Assembly (NCBI RefSeq): GCF_003610915.1
Contig: NZ_NSDJ01000001.1
Location: forward strand, 434,001 to 498,000
Direction: 5' to 3'
DNA: 64,000 bases
Origin: Rahnella variigena
GTDB lineage: Bacteria; Pseudomonadota; Gammaproteobacteria; Enterobacterales; Enterobacteriaceae
Of this stretch, positions 7,241-17,452 are shown piece after piece. Every line of letters begins with the position of its first letter. The stretch's first letter is position 1. The translations under genes and the position numbers were made by a program. A model generated the notes under the pieces. That model was not told the DNA's origin. It did no database searches and worked only from the letters and a program-made list of their open reading frames with translations.

Positions 7241-9655
7241 CTATCGTTTGGCCTGCCAGATGCGTTGCTGATAATCGCGGATAGAACGGTCGGCGCTGAA
7301 CATGCCGACCCGCGCCGTATTCAGTAACGTGCGGCGCGTCCATTCATCGGTATTACGGAACAGCGTATCGACCTGTTTCTGCGCCTCGCAATAGGCCGCA
7401 AAATCGGCCAGCACCAGATACGGGTCACCGCCGTCGAGCAGGCTGTTGAGCATCAGATCGAAGGCTTTCTTGTCGCCATTGGCATAAAAGCCGCTGGCCA
7501 GTTCGTCGAGAATGGCTTTGAGATGTTTGTCCTTTTTCACCAGCGCTTTCGGCTTGTAGCCTTTTTTCAGCTGCGCTTTTACTTCATCGACGGTCAGGCC
7601 AAAGATAAAGATGTTGTCCTCGCCGACTTGTTCGGCAATTTCGACATTGGCACCATCCAGCGTGCCGACGGTCAGCGCACCGTTCAGCGCCAGTTTCATA
7701 TTGCCGGTACCGGAAGCTTCTTTGCCTGCAGTAGAAATCTGCTCGGAGACATCCGCCGCCGGGATCATCAGTTCAGCCACCGACACGCAATAATCCGGGA
7801 TGAATACCACTTTGATACGATCGGCGACGATCGGATCGTTGTTGATCTTCTCTGCCACCTGATTGATCGCATAGATGATATTTTTGGCGAGGTAATAGCC
7901 GGGCGCGGCTTTTGCACCGAACAGGAAAACACGCGGCACGATGTCGAGTTTCGGGTTATCGCGGATTTGGCGGTACAGTGAAAGAATGTGCAGAAGATTG
8001 AGATGCTGACGTTTATACTCGTGCAGGCGTTTGATCTGCACATCGAAAATCGCGTCAGGATTGAGCCGGATCCCCATGCGCTGCCAGACGTATTCCGCCA
8101 GCCGCACTTTATTGTCGTGCTTGATTTTGCGGTACTGCTTGCAGAATTTTTTGTCTTTGACGCCGTCTTCCAGACCTTTCAGCAAATCCAGATTGTTCAC
8201 CCAGCCGTCGGTTTTCAGGCGTTCGTCAATCAGCGCGGACAGCGCCGGATTGCACTGTTTCAGCCAGCGGCGCGGCGTAATGCCGTTGGTCACGTTGTGG
8301 AATTTCTGCGGCCAAAGCTGGTGATATTCCGGGAACAGATCTTTGACCACCAGATCCGAATGCAGCGCCGCCACGCCGTTAACCGCAAAACCGGCAACCA
8401 CGCAGAGGTTTGCCATACGCACCTGTTTGTCGTGATGCACGGCAAGCTTCGCCCAGACAGCCTCGTCACCCGGCCATTCTTTGCTGACCCGTTTCTTAAA
8501 GTTGGCGTTGATTTGTTTAATGATCTGGAAATGGCGCGGCAGCAGGCTACGCACCAGACGCTCGTCCCAGGTTTCCAGCGCTTCCGGCATCAGCGTGTGG
8601 TTGGTGTACGCAAACGTACGGCTGGTGATGTGCCATGCGTCATCCCAGCTCAGCTGATGCTCGTCGAGCAGCACGCGCAGCATTTCAGGAATGGCGATGG
8701 TCGGGTGCGTATCGTTAAGCTGGATGACTTCATAATCCGGCAGTTCGCTGATTTTGCGGCCAAGGAAATGGTGACGCCGCAGGATATCGGCCACCGAGCA
8801 GGCGCACTGGAAATACTGCTGCATCAGGCGCAGGCGTTTACCGGCCTGATGGTTGTCATTCGGGTATAACACTTTGGTGAGTTTAGCGGCGTCGATGCCC
8901 TGTTGTTCCGCTTTCAGAAACTCGCCGTCATTAAACTTTTCGAGATCAAACGGATGCGGATGCGTGGCTTCCCATAAGCGCAGCGGCTGTGTGATGCCAT
9001 TGCGATAGCCCATCACCGGCAGATCCCAGGCTTCGCCACGCAGCGTAAATTCCGGTTCCCAGCGCGAAACACCTTGCTCATCTTTCACGACTTTACCGCC
9101 GACGCCGACGCTGACCGCCAGCGAACTGTTATGGCGAAACCATGGATATTCGTTGCGGTGCCAGTCGTCCGGCGACTCTTTCTGTTTGCCGTCAACAAAA
9201 CGCTGGCGGAATAAACCGTACTGATAGTTCAGGCCATAACCGATACCGGGTTGCCCGACCGAGGCCATCGCATCCAGATAACAGGCCGCCAGCCGTCCCA
9301 GTCCGCCGTTGCCCAACGCCGGATCGATTTCCTCCTCCAGCAAATCAGTCAGATTGATATCAAACGGCTGCAGCGCACTGGCAATTTTTTCGTACCAGCC
9401 GAGGTTAATCAGATTGTTACCGGTAAGACGCCCGACCAGAAATTCCATCGAGATGTAGTTAACGTGGCGGGTAATTTTTTTGCTTTTACCGCTGACGGTA
9501 TCATTTTGCGGAGGAAGTTGTTCGGCGACGGCAGCACTGACTGCGTGCCACCACTGATGCTGAGTCATATCTGAAGCTGAAGTGAGTCCGAACGCTTGCC
9601 ACTGGCGGGTGAGCGCCGCCAAAAAAACATCCTGCTTAAACGTGATCTTCGACAT
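7241..9655 (-). CDS. malP: Maltodextrin phosphorylase
   Basis: GT35 phosphorylase of 804 residues (E. coli 797) that releases glucose-1-phosphate from maltodextrins in the cytoplasm. The pyridoxal-phosphate site is visible as [17 protein letters not shown] near residue 640, with the lysine in GNMKL, followed by [10 protein letters not shown]. The N-terminus [18 protein letters not shown] is the MalP form, distinct from the longer GlgP encoded at 24-26.7 kb in this window. It is first in the malPQ operon. malT, which usually sits divergently upstream, is absent; the upstream region instead holds a MalT-box-like sequence, a palindromic repeat and the end of the ula operon. Confidence 0.96.
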   Translation of the reverse strand: MSKITFKQDVFLAALTRQWQAFGLTSASDMTQHQWWHAVSAAVAEQLPPQNDTVSGKSKKITRHVNYISMEFLVGRLTGNNLINLGWYEKIASALQPFDINLTDLLEEEIDPALGNGGLGRLAACYLDAMASVGQPGIGYGLNYQYGLFRQRFVDGKQKESPDDWHRNEYPWFRHNSSLAVSVGVGGKVVKDEQGVSRWEPEFTLRGEAWDLPVMGYRNGITQPLRLWEATHPHPFDLEKFNDGEFLKAEQQGIDAAKLTKVLYPNDNHQAGKRLRLMQQYFQCACSVADILRRHHFLGRKISELPDYEVIQLNDTHPTIAIPEMLRVLLDEHQLSWDDAWHITSRTFAYTNHTLMPEALETWDERLVRSLLPRHFQIIKQINANFKKRVSKEWPGDEAVWAKLAVHHDKQVRMANLCVVAGFAVNGVAALHSDLVVKDLFPEYHQLWPQKFHNVTNGITPRRWLKQCNPALSALIDERLKTDGWVNNLDLLKGLEDGVKDKKFCKQYRKIKHDNKVRLAEYVWQRMGIRLNPDAIFDVQIKRLHEYKRQHLNLLHILSLYRQIRDNPKLDIVPRVFLFGAKAAPGYYLAKNIIYAINQVAEKINNDPIVADRIKVVFIPDYCVSVAELMIPAADVSEQISTAGKEASGTGNMKLALNGALTVGTLDGANVEIAEQVGEDNIFIFGLTVDEVKAQLKKGYKPKALVKKDKHLKAILDELASGFYANGDKKAFDLMLNSLLDGGDPYLVLADFAAYCEAQKQVDTLFRNTDEWTRRTLLNTARVGMFSADRSIRDYQQRIWQAKR

Positions 9656-9757
9656 AGGGCAGTCTCTTTTCTGTCTGAGGGGACGGAATGCTTCCGTGAG
9701 AAAAAGTGTGATCGCGATATCTATGTATAAACCCTATGCTGGAAAAATGCTCACTGC

Positions 9758-9767
9758 GGGGATGAGG
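9758..9767 (+). promoter_or_regulatory. MalT box-like sequence upstream of malP
   Basis: GGGGATGAGG matches the MalT box consensus GGGGAKGAGG exactly, about 103 bases upstream of the malP start codon. Known malP promoters carry two or three such boxes; a second (GGGATGGGG near 9792) is only loosely similar. It supports MalT control although malT itself is not in the window. Confidence 0.5.
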
Positions 9768-9803
9768 AAAAATGCATGAAATCATGTCGAAGGGATGGGG
9801 CGT

Positions 9804-9910
9804 TGCCATTAAAACCCCCTCCCCGCCTCCCCCTTCGCAGGGGGAGGAGCAAAAACTCGATCGGCTCCCTCCCCTGCGAAGGGGAGGGTTGGGGTGGGGT
9901 TTTAATGGCA
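9804..9910. repeat. Composite palindromic repeat (BIME/MITE-like), copy 1
   Basis: Element of 107 bases bounded by a 15-base inverted repeat, TGCCATTAAAACCCC at 9804-9818 and its complement at 9896-9910. Inside are two opposed G/C palindromes, CTCCCCCTTCGCAGGGGGAG-type at about 9827-9847 and CCCTCCCCTGCGAAGGGGAG-type at about 9867-9887. Related sequence occurs at 24024-24198 and 38948-39060. It lies between malP and the 3' end of ulaF. Confidence 0.8.
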
Positions 9911-9922
9911 TCTCAATAGCGA

Positions 9923-10612
9923 CTATTTCTGCCCGTAATACGCATCCGGCCCGTGTTTTCGGCTGAAATGTTTTTGCAGCAGGTAATCATCCATCGGGGT
10001 TTGATTACGGCGGATGGAACCGGTGATCCACGCCATTTTCGCGACTTCTTCCAGTACTACGGCGTTGTGTACTGCCTGTTCCGGCGTGGTTCCCCAGCAG
10101 AACGGACCGTGCTGGGCGACCAGAATGCCGGGCATATGCAGCGGGTCGGTACCGGTCAGCGCAGCGGCGATCACTTTGCCAGTTTCAAGTTCATATTCCC
10201 CGTTCACTTCGTGGCGCGACAACGGCCGCGTGCAGGGAATGGCTCCGGCAAAATAATCCGCGTGCGTGGTGCCGAGCGGCGGGATCGCCACTCCGGCCTG
10301 CGCCCAGGAGGTTGCATAAGTCGAATGGGTATGCACGATGCCACCAAGCTGCGGGAAACGGGCGTAAAGTTCGAGATGCGTGGCGGTATCTGAAGAGGGT
10401 TTGTAATGCCCTTCCACGACCTCACCTTGCAGGTTCAGCACTACCATGTCGCTGGCCTGCATTGTCTCGTATTCCACGCCGCTCGGTTTGATGACCACCA
10501 GCCCGCGCTCGCGGTCAATGCCGCTGACATTTCCCCATGTGAACGTCACCAGACCAAAAGCCGGCAGCGCCATGTTAGCTTCAAATACGCGTTGTTTCAG
10601 TGCCTCCGTCAT
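9923..10612 (-). CDS. ulaF: L-ribulose-5-phosphate 4-epimerase UlaF
   Basis: Class II aldolase/epimerase of 229 residues that converts L-ribulose-5-phosphate to D-xylulose-5-phosphate, the last step that feeds ascorbate carbon into the pentose phosphate pathway. Seen: the nucleotide-like turn TWGNVSG near residue 25, the phosphate/metal regions KPSGVEY and SSDTATH, and the zinc-binding HTHSTYA near residue 95. It could be confused with AraD, but it is the last gene of the ula operon, and its ATG overlaps the ulaE stop by four bases (ATGA). Confidence 0.94.
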   Translation of the reverse strand: MTEALKQRVFEANMALPAFGLVTFTWGNVSGIDRERGLVVIKPSGVEYETMQASDMVVLNLQGEVVEGHYKPSSDTATHLELYARFPQLGGIVHTHSTYATSWAQAGVAIPPLGTTHADYFAGAIPCTRPLSRHEVNGEYELETGKVIAAALTGTDPLHMPGILVAQHGPFCWGTTPEQAVHNAVVLEEVAKMAWITGSIRRNQTPMDDYLLQKHFSRKHGPDAYYGQK

Positions 10613-11469
10613 GCCATTTCCTCCATGTTCAGCCCGGCTTTCTGCATTTTATCCACTACCCAGGCGCGGGCATTGCGCACTTCCTGCATCGGGTCGGCGG
10701 CAGTTTCGCTCCACATTTCGATCAGATACGGCCCGCGATAGCCGCTTTTTTGCAGGGTTTCAAAACAGCGCTCGAACTCCACCACGCCGCTGCCAAACGG
10801 CACGTTTTTAAATACGCCGGGCTGCGTGTCTTTAATATGCACGGCGACGATGTGTCCTGCGCCGCTCGCCAGTTCCATCTGCACGTCGTTGTCCCACGCC
10901 GATAAATTGCCAATGTCAGGATAAAGCTGGAACCACGGATTATTCAGGTAATGCGTGTAGCCGAGCGCTTTGCTGATCGAGTTCATCAGCGGGTAATCCA
11001 TGATTTCCATCGCCAGCGTCACCTGCGCGCGACTGGCCATTTCGACGGACTCCTGCAAACCGTCACGAAAACGCTCGCGGGTATGATCGTTGGCCTGCTG
11101 GTACCAGACGTCATAACCGGCGAGCTGGATCACGCGGATGCCCAAGTCCTGCGCCAGCACGATGGCTTTACGCATGATTTCCAGCCCGTGATTGCGGGTT
11201 TCATCGTCTTCTGCGCCGAGCGGGAACCGCCGGTGTGCGCTCAGGCACATCGACGGAATACGGATGCCGGTACGCGAAATCGCATCGACGACCTGCAAAC
11301 GCTGCTCACGTGACCAGTCAAGCCGCGCCAGCCGGTGGTCGGTTTCATCCACCGACATCTCAACGAAATCGAAGCCCAGCTCTTTCGCCATGGTCAGGCG
11401 CGCCAGCCAGTCTTCGCCCGCAGGCAGGGCTTTTTCATAGATACCGAGGGGAACGGCTTTGTGCATCAT
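10609..11469 (-). CDS. ulaE: L-xylulose-5-phosphate 3-epimerase UlaE
   Basis: TIM-barrel epimerase of 286 residues (E. coli 284) that turns L-xylulose-5-phosphate into L-ribulose-5-phosphate in ascorbate catabolism. The sequence [15 protein letters not shown] at the N-terminus, [10 protein letters not shown] and [10 protein letters not shown] near residues 45-80, and [13 protein letters not shown] are typical of the family, with metal-binding Glu and Asp in EIMDYP and YPDIGN. The start at 11469 is chosen because AAGGA lies seven bases upstream; a longer frame to 11565 would run into ulaD. It is translated in line with ulaD (10 bases) and ulaF (4-base overlap). Confidence 0.95.
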   Translation of the reverse strand: MMHKAVPLGIYEKALPAGEDWLARLTMAKELGFDFVEMSVDETDHRLARLDWSREQRLQVVDAISRTGIRIPSMCLSAHRRFPLGAEDDETRNHGLEIMRKAIVLAQDLGIRVIQLAGYDVWYQQANDHTRERFRDGLQESVEMASRAQVTLAMEIMDYPLMNSISKALGYTHYLNNPWFQLYPDIGNLSAWDNDVQMELASGAGHIVAVHIKDTQPGVFKNVPFGSGVVEFERCFETLQKSGYRGPYLIEMWSETAADPMQEVRNARAWVVDKMQKAGLNMEEMA

Positions 11470-11479
11470 CTGATGTTCC

Positions 11480-12136
11480 TTAGCCCCAGAGCTGGCGGAT
11501 GGATTTTTTGAACTGACGCGCCGCATCAACCGGATCTTTGGCATCGCGGATACTGCGCCCGGCAATAAATACGTGAACCGGAATGTCTTTAAACAGCGGC
11601 AAATCTTCCAGCGCCAGACCGCCTGTGATCGTCACTTTAAAGCCCATGCCGGAAAGGCGTTTGATTGCGGTGATATCGGCATCGCTCCACGCCACACCGG
11701 CAGCCTGTGCGTCACGGCTGCGGTGATAAACCACCTGCTGGATACCGGCATCATGCCATTCCTGCGCCTGTTCCCACGTCCAGTAACCGGTCAGTTCAAT
11801 CTGCACATCGCCGTTGAATTCCTTCGCCACTTCCAGCGCGCCTTTGGTGGTGTTGATGTCGGCGCAGCAAATCACCGTTACCCAGTCGGCATTGGCTTCA
11901 AAACACATGCGCGAGAGTATTTTTCCGGCGTCGGCGATTTTGGCATCGGCCAGCACGATTTTCTCCGGATACAGCGCTTTAAGATCACGCACCGCGCGCA
12001 CGCCTTCTGCGACACACAAAATGGTGCCGACTTCGATAATGTCGACTTCACTGGCGATCAGGCGCGTGGTTTTGTAGGCATCGTCCATCGACTGGTTATC
12101 CAGCGCCACCTGCAACATCGGTAATGAATGAGTCAT
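11480..12136 (-). CDS. ulaD: 3-keto-L-gulonate-6-phosphate decarboxylase UlaD
   Basis: OMP-decarboxylase-superfamily enzyme of 218 residues that decarboxylates 3-keto-L-gulonate-6-phosphate to L-xylulose-5-phosphate, using Mg2+. The family hallmark DAKIADAGK (Asp and Lys of the active site) is seen near residue 65, with [11 protein letters not shown] and the phosphate-binding end TGGLALEDL...IAGRSIRDA. Its position in the ula operon, between EIIA and UlaE, agrees with the E. coli order ulaABCDEF. Confidence 0.96.
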   Translation of the reverse strand: MTHSLPMLQVALDNQSMDDAYKTTRLIASEVDIIEVGTILCVAEGVRAVRDLKALYPEKIVLADAKIADAGKILSRMCFEANADWVTVICCADINTTKGALEVAKEFNGDVQIELTGYWTWEQAQEWHDAGIQQVVYHRSRDAQAAGVAWSDADITAIKRLSGMGFKVTITGGLALEDLPLFKDIPVHVFIAGRSIRDAKDPVDAARQFKKSIRQLWG

Positions 12137-12161
12137 AGTGAATTCCTTCTCTGATAACGAA

Positions 12162-12632
12162 TTAGTGAACCGCCGTGGCGGAGGTCAGGTCGATCAAATC
12201 CAGCACCTGTTGCGCGGTGGTGCAGGCGCGCAGGCGGTCAAAATTGGCTTCATCATCAAACAGGTTCACCACCTGCATGATGCCCACTTCCTGATGTGCA
12301 TTGGCATCCACCGCCGCCAGCGTAATAAGGATATCCACCGGATCGTTATCCTCATGATTGAACACCCGCGGCGTTTTCAGTGTCACCAGCGCAAAACCGG
12401 TTTTGAGAACCCCTTCTTCCGGGCGGCCATGCGGCATTGCCAGACCCGGCGCGATCACGAAGTACGGCCCGAACTGTTTCACGCCATCCAGAATCGCCTG
12501 GTAATAACGCGGCTCGACCACACCGGCTTCCACCAGCATATCGACGCCAATTTTCACGGCGTCCTGCCAGGTTTCTGCTTCTGCGTTAAGGCGAATCGAG
12601 TTGTTTTCAGCCAGCGAATCTCGCAGTTTCAT
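12162..12632 (-). CDS. ulaC: Ascorbate-specific PTS EIIA component UlaC
   Basis: Phosphocarrier of 156 residues of the mannitol/fructose EIIA type. It passes phosphate from HPr to UlaB during L-ascorbate uptake. The phosphorylated histidine is seen as His68 in [13 protein letters not shown]. It is third in the ula operon, 10 bases after ulaB and 25 bases before ulaD. Confidence 0.95.
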   Translation of the reverse strand: MKLRDSLAENNSIRLNAEAETWQDAVKIGVDMLVEAGVVEPRYYQAILDGVKQFGPYFVIAPGLAMPHGRPEEGVLKTGFALVTLKTPRVFNHEDNDPVDILITLAAVDANAHQEVGIMQVVNLFDDEANFDRLRACTTAQQVLDLIDLTSATAVH

Positions 12633-12642
12633 ACATCGCTCC

Positions 12643-12951
12643 TTACTTTTTCAGGTCAGCGGAAAAGTGCGCGTTAATCACTTCCATCACTTTCGGACCG
12701 AAGTCCGCCGCCGACAGCATGTTGCGCACGCCGACCACGTATTTGTTGCCACTGACGGTGATTTCATCCGCCACGTGTGTGGAGGCGACAATAATGTCGG
12801 CGCCGCTCAGCTCAGATTTGTATTCCCCCACCGCGCAGCTGTTCATGGTGTGATCCACGCCTTCCTGGGTCAGGAACTGGCCGATTTTCATCTTCATGAT
12901 CATCGAACTGCCCTGCCCGCAACCGCATACCGCCAGAATTCGTACTGTCAT
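12643..12951 (-). CDS. ulaB: Ascorbate-specific PTS EIIB component UlaB
   Basis: Small EIIB protein of 102 residues. The phosphorylated cysteine is Cys9 in the N-terminal loop [13 protein letters not shown], the typical P-loop of the ascorbate/galactitol EIIB fold. It takes phosphate from UlaC and gives it to ascorbate bound to UlaA. Encoded between ulaA and ulaC. Confidence 0.95.
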   Translation of the reverse strand: MTVRILAVCGCGQGSSMIMKMKIGQFLTQEGVDHTMNSCAVGEYKSELSGADIIVASTHVADEITVSGNKYVVGVRNMLSAADFGPKVMEVINAHFSADLKK

Positions 12952-12993
12952 GAGAACCTCTTTGTTTGGTGATAAATCATTTATGAGAAGTCA

Positions 12994-14397
12994 TTAGTGA
13001 GAAACGGACTGATTAAGCGTTTGTTTTTCAGCATCTTCTTCAGCACGCAAGGTGCGACCGGCGAAGAACATGTAAAGCAATGCGATGACCGCGATGACGC
13101 CCATAAAGGCCATGCCGAGGCTGAAGAAGCCCTGCATCATTGGCGGTGCCAGAATTGACCAGTCGGCCATGCCCATCCAGGCGCTCAGACCGGTGAGTTT
13201 GATGGCCCAGACGCAGCCGAAGATTTCGATCATTCCCATCACCAGACAGATTTTCAGCGCCGCGCGCCAGCCACCGAAGTGGTTGGCAAACACGCCGATG
13301 GTAGCGTTGGAGAAGAACATCGGGATAAAGCCGGGAATGATCATGATGGAAGAGCCCATGCCAAACAGAATGGCGACGGCAATCAGCTGGCCGATGGTGC
13401 CCCACATAAAGCCCCAGACCACGGCGTTCGGCGCAAAGCTGTAGATAGCCGCGCAGTCGATGGCCAGAACGGCACCGGGAATTAATCGCTGGGAGATGCC
13501 GTTAAAGGCTTCGGTCAGTTCAGCGACGAACATGCGCACGCCCTGAATGATGATGAAAATCGCCACCGCAAACATCAGACCGGTTTGCAGGATGTAAATC
13601 GTCCAGTGAGTTTTTCCGGCCATTTGTTGCAGCGTATCGAGGCCAAAAGAGCACAGAATAATGCCGAAGAATACGGTCATCACGATGGCAGTAGAGACGA
13701 TATTGTCGTGGAAGATATTCAGCCAGCCCGGCAGTTTAAGGTTTTCTACACTGTCTTCTTTTTTACCGAGATACGGCGCGACCTTACAGGCAATCCACGA
13801 GGCGAATTGCTGCTGATGACCAATCGAGAAGCCGCTGTTTTCGGTCACGGCCTGCGTCGGTTTGTACATCATGTTCGAGGTGATTCCCCAGTACAGCGAC
13901 ACCAGAATTGCGGTTGACCAGATGGTCGTCCACATCGGGTAGCCCATGATGAAGAAGAACACCGCAATCAGCCCCGCCTGCTGAAACATAATGTGGCCGG
14001 TCAGCATGATGGTGCGAATGCCGGTAATGCGGCGGAACACCACCATCAGAATATTCAGCGCCAGCGCGATCAGCACCGCATATCCGACCCAGCTGTAGGC
14101 CTCGCCCATGCGCTCAACCGTGGCCATCATCGACGCATAGGTGTCTGATATTGCGCCGTTAATGCCATACACTTCTGAAAGTTTTGCCACCACCGGTTTA
14201 AAGGTACCGGTCAGAATGCCGGATCCTGCCTGCAGTAACATAAAGCCGATAATGGTTTTGATGGTGCCCTTGATGATCACCGTCGCGCTCTTCCTGAGCA
14301 GGATGTAACCGAGCATGGTCACAAGCCCCAACAGCAACGGCGCGTTGGTCATAACCTGATTAAAAAATACGGTGAAGATGGTGTAGAGGAATTCCAT
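12994..14397 (-). CDS. ulaA: Ascorbate-specific PTS permease EIIC component UlaA
   Basis: Inner-membrane permease of 467 residues (E. coli 465) that takes up L-ascorbate and presents it for phosphorylation by UlaB. It shows many membrane segments, and long stretches agree with E. coli UlaA, such as [12 protein letters not shown] near the N-terminus and [13 protein letters not shown]. The start at 14397 ([12 protein letters not shown]) has GGAG in front and fits the family; the frame extends upstream to 14448 without support. First gene of ulaABCDEF, divergent from ulaG. Confidence 0.96.
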   Translation of the reverse strand: MEFLYTIFTVFFNQVMTNAPLLLGLVTMLGYILLRKSATVIIKGTIKTIIGFMLLQAGSGILTGTFKPVVAKLSEVYGINGAISDTYASMMATVERMGEAYSWVGYAVLIALALNILMVVFRRITGIRTIMLTGHIMFQQAGLIAVFFFIMGYPMWTTIWSTAILVSLYWGITSNMMYKPTQAVTENSGFSIGHQQQFASWIACKVAPYLGKKEDSVENLKLPGWLNIFHDNIVSTAIVMTVFFGIILCSFGLDTLQQMAGKTHWTIYILQTGLMFAVAIFIIIQGVRMFVAELTEAFNGISQRLIPGAVLAIDCAAIYSFAPNAVVWGFMWGTIGQLIAVAILFGMGSSIMIIPGFIPMFFSNATIGVFANHFGGWRAALKICLVMGMIEIFGCVWAIKLTGLSAWMGMADWSILAPPMMQGFFSLGMAFMGVIAVIALLYMFFAGRTLRAEEDAEKQTLNQSVSH

Positions 14398-14524
14398 AAG
14401 ACTCTCCGTCTGACCTTGTTTGATCTCTTCAGCACGTTTGTATAGCAAACTCCGCGCTAAACAGTGAGGGACAGATGCACTCTAATGCTCACATCGAATC
14501 AGATAAAGATTCATAATGATTATT

Positions 14525-14540
14525 TGTGAGCAGTCTCGCA
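14525..14540 (-). promoter_or_regulatory. CRP site for the ula promoters
   Basis: TGTGA-GCAGTC-TCGCA matches the CRP consensus TGTGA-N6-TCACA at nine of ten core bases. It lies about 128 bases upstream of the ulaA start, consistent with catabolite control of ascorbate genes. Confidence 0.65.
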
Positions 14541-14753
14541 AGATATCGTCATGATGTGTCATTGCCACCGCAATGAAAATTCTTATATTTATTATGCATT
14601 TCAATACGATAAGCATTTAAACAAAAACGGATATCCTGCTAAATCCATACATCTTCATCCCCTCCTGTCGCTATCCCCGCTGAGAAACACATCCTGAAAA
14701 TCATTGTCATGATGAGTTTTCGATGATAACTTTCTCACAAACAAATCATATAT

Positions 14754-14768
14754 AATCATTAAATGATT
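14754..14768. promoter_or_regulatory. Candidate UlaR operator beside ulaG
   Basis: Perfect palindrome AATCATT-A-AATGATT, 43 bases before the ulaG start, continuing into TCATTATGACG. The same AATCATT core appears near 14512 on the ulaA side and twice in front of ulaR (16062-16088), so it is the best candidate for the sequence read by UlaR. Inferred from shared motif and position. Confidence 0.5.
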
Positions 14769-14811
14769 CATTATGACGCTACTTCAAAGCCAACTCAGAT
14801 GAGGGAATACC

Positions 14812-15876
14812 ATGAGCAAAGTAGAAACGATCAGCCGCGAGTCCTGGATCCTCAGCACTTTTCCGGAATGGGGCACCTGGTTAAACGAAGAAATCGAGCA
14901 GGAAAAGGTCGCGCCGGGCACCTTCGCCATGTGGTGGCTGGGCTGTACGGGGATCTGGCTGAAGTCTGAGGGTGGAGCCAATATCTGCGTCGATTTATGG
15001 TGCGGCGTGGGCAAGCAGAATCACAGCAGTCCGCTGATGAAAACCGGCCACCAGATGCAGCGCATGGCCGGTGTGAAGAAGCTCCAGCCGAATCTGCGCA
15101 CCACGCCGTTCGTTCTCGATCCCTTTGCGATCAGGGAGATCGACGCGGTGTTGTCCACCCACGATCATAACGATCATATCGATGTGAACGTGGCCGCCGC
15201 TGTCATGCAAAACTGTTCTTCTGAAGTCCCGTTCATCGGCCCGCAAACCTGCGTGGATTTGTGGATGAGCTGGGGCGTGCCTGCCAGCCGCTGTATCGTG
15301 ATGACGCCGGGCAAAGTGATACGGATCAAAGACGTGGAAATTCACGCTCTGGATTCCTTCGACCGCACGGTGCTGATTACCCTGCCCGCAAACCAGAAAG
15401 CCGCCGGCGTATTGCCGGATATGATGGATCAGCGTGCGGTGAATTATCTGTTCAAAACGCCGGGCGGAAACCTGTATCACAGCGGCGATTCGCACTATTC
15501 CAACTACTACGCCAAACACGGCAACGAGTATCAGATTGACGTGGCGCTCGGCTCTTATGGCGAGAACCCGCGCGGCGTGACCGACAAAATGACCAGCGTG
15601 GATATGCTGCGCATGGCGGAATCCCTGAACACCAAAGTCGTTATTCCGTTCCACCACGACATCTGGTCGAATTTCCAGGCCGATCCGCAGGAAATCCGTG
15701 TGCTGTGGGAGATGAAAAAAGATCGCCTGAAATACGGCTTCAAACCGTTTATCTGGCAGGTTGGCGGTAAATTCACGTATCCGGATGATAAGGATAACTT
15801 CGAGTATCACTATCCGCGTGGCTTTGACGACTGCTTTACGACAGAAACCGACCTGCCGTTTAAATCCTTCTTATAA
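14812..15876 (+). CDS. ulaG: L-ascorbate-6-phosphate lactonase UlaG
   Basis: Metallo-beta-lactamase-fold lactonase of 354 residues, the same length as E. coli UlaG. It opens L-ascorbate-6-phosphate to 3-keto-L-gulonate-6-phosphate, the UlaD substrate, using Mn2+. The metal motif [12 protein letters not shown] is seen near residue 116, with further ligands expected in YHSGDSHYS and IPFHHDIW. The gene is divergent from ulaA and followed by ulaR. An ERIC element begins at the very next base after its TAA stop. Confidence 0.97.
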   Translation: MSKVETISRESWILSTFPEWGTWLNEEIEQEKVAPGTFAMWWLGCTGIWLKSEGGANICVDLWCGVGKQNHSSPLMKTGHQMQRMAGVKKLQPNLRTTPFVLDPFAIREIDAVLSTHDHNDHIDVNVAAAVMQNCSSEVPFIGPQTCVDLWMSWGVPASRCIVMTPGKVIRIKDVEIHALDSFDRTVLITLPANQKAAGVLPDMMDQRAVNYLFKTPGGNLYHSGDSHYSNYYAKHGNEYQIDVALGSYGENPRGVTDKMTSVDMLRMAESLNTKVVIPFHHDIWSNFQADPQEIRVLWEMKKDRLKYGFKPFIWQVGGKFTYPDDKDNFEYHYPRGFDDCFTTETDLPFKSFL

Positions 15877-16001
15877 ATACCCGTCATACTTCAAGTTGCA
15901 GATGCGTTGACTGCGCTCACTCCCCCCGGTCACTTAGTTAACTAAGCTCCCGGGGCTTCCTGAGCTTGTCGCCTTGCTGCAACTCGAATTATTTAGGGTA
16001 T
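15877..16001. repeat. ERIC element directly after ulaG
   Basis: A 125-base imperfect palindrome with ends ATACCC...GTTGCAG and CTGCAAC...GGGTAT, and a core with GGTCACTTAGTTAACTAAGC followed by CCCGGGG. Length, ends and core fit the enterobacterial repetitive intergenic consensus (ERIC/IRU, about 127 bases). It starts at the base after the ulaG stop codon. Related tandem copies are found at 52306-52610. Confidence 0.85.
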
Positions 16002-16061
16002 TGATTGAGGCCGATTAATTTGCGTCTTCATAAACAATGCATTTCGCATTACTGCTCGTTT

Positions 16062-16088
16062 ATAATCATGGAATAATCATTTAACGAT
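16062..16088 (+). promoter_or_regulatory. Candidate UlaR operator repeats before ulaR
   Basis: Two direct copies of ATAATCAT at 16062-16069 and 16073-16080, the second continuing TTTAACGATT. The core is shared with the palindrome in the ulaA-ulaG region, suggesting that UlaR controls its own gene. Known only from motif similarity. Confidence 0.4.
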
Positions 16089-16104
16089 TTTGCCCGGAGC
16101 CACC

Positions 16105-16860
16105 ATGACTGAGCCACAACGCCACAATGCTATTCTCGATCTGCTGCAACGTCAGGGGCAGATTTCCGTCGCTGATGTGATTGATCAGTTTGATATTTCA
16201 CCCGCTACGGCGCGTCGTGACATCACCAAGCTCAACGAACTGGGCAAACTGCGTAAAGTGCGTAATGGGGCGGAAGCCGTGAATCAGCCGCGTCAGAACT
16301 GGACGCCGCTGAACATCCATCAGACGCACAATCTCAATGAGAAAATGCGCATCGCCAAAGCGGCTGCCGGACTGTGCCAGCCGGGTGAAAGTGTGGTGAT
16401 TAACTGCGGGTCGACGGCGTTTTTGCTGGGGCGCGAAATGTGCGGGAAAGACATTCAGGTCATCACCAATTATCTGCCGCTGGCCAATTATCTGATTGAG
16501 CAGGAACACGACAGCGTGGTGATCATGGGCGGTCAGTACAATAAAAGTCAGTCAATTACCCTGGCGCCACAGGACGGCGACGCCAGCCTGTATGCCGGGC
16601 ACTGGATGTTCACCAGCGGCGCAGGACTGACCACTGACGGCCTGTATAAAACCGACATGCTGACGGCGATGGCCGAGCAGAAGATGCTGAATTATGTCGG
16701 AAAACTGGCGGCACTGGTCGACAGCAGCAAAATCGGCCAACGTGCAGGTATGCTGTTCAGCCGCACCGAGCAAATCGATGTGCTGATCACCGGCAAAGAA
16801 GCCAACAGTGAAATCATCGAACAATTACGCCAGAAAGGTGTGCAGGTGATCCTCGTTTAA
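16105..16860 (+). CDS. ulaR: DeoR-family repressor UlaR
   Basis: DeoR-type repressor of 251 residues, the same length as E. coli UlaR. It represses the ula genes until L-ascorbate-6-phosphate binds. The N-terminal helix-turn-helix is seen in [21 protein letters not shown] (positions about 20-40; key SPATARRD), followed by the sugar-phosphate-binding domain with [15 protein letters not shown]. The start at 16105 ([11 protein letters not shown]) has CCGGAGC in front; an in-frame ATG at 16090 has no ribosome site. It is separated from ulaG by an ERIC element and its own candidate operator. Confidence 0.95.
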   Translation: MTEPQRHNAILDLLQRQGQISVADVIDQFDISPATARRDITKLNELGKLRKVRNGAEAVNQPRQNWTPLNIHQTHNLNEKMRIAKAAAGLCQPGESVVINCGSTAFLLGREMCGKDIQVITNYLPLANYLIEQEHDSVVIMGGQYNKSQSITLAPQDGDASLYAGHWMFTSGAGLTTDGLYKTDMLTAMAEQKMLNYVGKLAALVDSSKIGQRAGMLFSRTEQIDVLITGKEANSEIIEQLRQKGVQVILV

Positions 16861-16944
16861 TGCTTAACCCTGCTTTTCGTCTGGTCTTAGTCGCGCAATT
16901 ATTGGGTAGAATAGCGGCATAACCTTTTATGAGGCACGACCAGA

Positions 16945-17265
16945 ATGGAACAATTTGAAGCAATCAGCGTTGAACAAGCGCATACCCGCCTGACTTCAGG
17001 CGAAGCCGTGATGGTCGATATCCGCGACCCGCAAAGCTTCGGCGCAGCACATGCCCCGGGCGCTTATCACCTGAGCAACGACAGCCTGCCCGCCTTTATT
17101 CAGCAGGCCGATGCCAAAACGCCGGTACTGGTGATGTGCTATCACGGCATCAGCAGCCGTGGCGCCGCGCAATTCCTGATTTCTCAGGGTTTCGAGTCGG
17201 TGTACAGCGTTGACGGCGGTTTCGAAGCCTGGTCAAAAACCTTCCCGCAAGATATCGAAGCCTGA
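16945..17265 (+). CDS. glpE: Thiosulfate sulfurtransferase GlpE
   Basis: Single-domain rhodanese of 106 residues. It moves sulfane sulfur from thiosulfate to cyanide, or more likely to a thiol protein such as thioredoxin, in the cytoplasm. The active-site loop is [12 protein letters not shown] with Cys65. In E. coli glpE, glpG and glpR form one operon; here glpE is separated from glpG by about 3.4 kb holding a PLP enzyme and a HipBA module, so it is probably transcribed by itself. Confidence 0.95.
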   Translation: MEQFEAISVEQAHTRLTSGEAVMVDIRDPQSFGAAHAPGAYHLSNDSLPAFIQQADAKTPVLVMCYHGISSRGAAQFLISQGFESVYSVDGGFEAWSKTFPQDIEA

Positions 17266-17297
17266 TCCCACCTTTATTTGCCTCCGGCGCAGGCTAT

Positions 17298-17357
17298 AGT
17301 CTTTATTAACTGGGTCTTTATAAACCGGGTCGTTTTAACCCAGGTCTTTATAACCAG
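17298..17357 (+). repeat. Four 15-base tandem repeats upstream of the PLP enzyme gene
   Basis: Four adjacent 15-base units: AGTCTTTATTAACTG (17298), GGTCTTTATAAACCG (17313), GGTCGTTTTAACCCA (17328), GGTCTTTATAACCAG (17343). The consensus GGTCTTTATAAACC is nearly palindromic, as expected of a dimeric regulator's site. An extended -10 sequence TGATATAAT follows at 17416-17424 with no good -35, so the repeats may be activator sites. Confidence 0.65.
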
Positions 17358-17415
17358 GCTAATGAGTTTGCGCCGAAAATGTTCTTAAGCTGAAAAAGCT
17401 ACCTTTCTCCAGTGT

Positions 17416-17424
17416 TGATATAAT
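17416..17424 (+). promoter_or_regulatory. Extended -10 promoter of the PLP enzyme gene
   Basis: TG-A-TATAAT is a consensus extended -10 sequence 28 bases before the ATG at 17453. No matching -35 hexamer stands 17 bases upstream (AAGCTA). Confidence 0.55.
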
Positions 17425-17452
17425 TTCTGCCTACTATCGACAGGATTCCAAG

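Larger units (their letters stand above)
14398..14811. promoter_or_regulatory. ulaA-ulaG divergent control region
   Basis: This 414-base AT-rich region between the divergent ulaABCDEF operon and ulaG has no gene. It holds a strong CRP site near ulaA (14525-14540), AATGATT-type repeats near 14512-14522, and a palindrome next to ulaG (14754-14768). The layout agrees with the E. coli ulaA-ulaG region, where UlaR represses both promoters through DNA looping helped by IHF; the IHF part could not be verified here. Confidence 0.7.

Noticed and set aside
7988..8869. Plus-strand open frame of 293 codons opposite malP
   Set aside because: It lies wholly in the antisense of an intact conserved gene; its sequence is rich in His, Arg and Gln as expected of a reverse-frame shadow.
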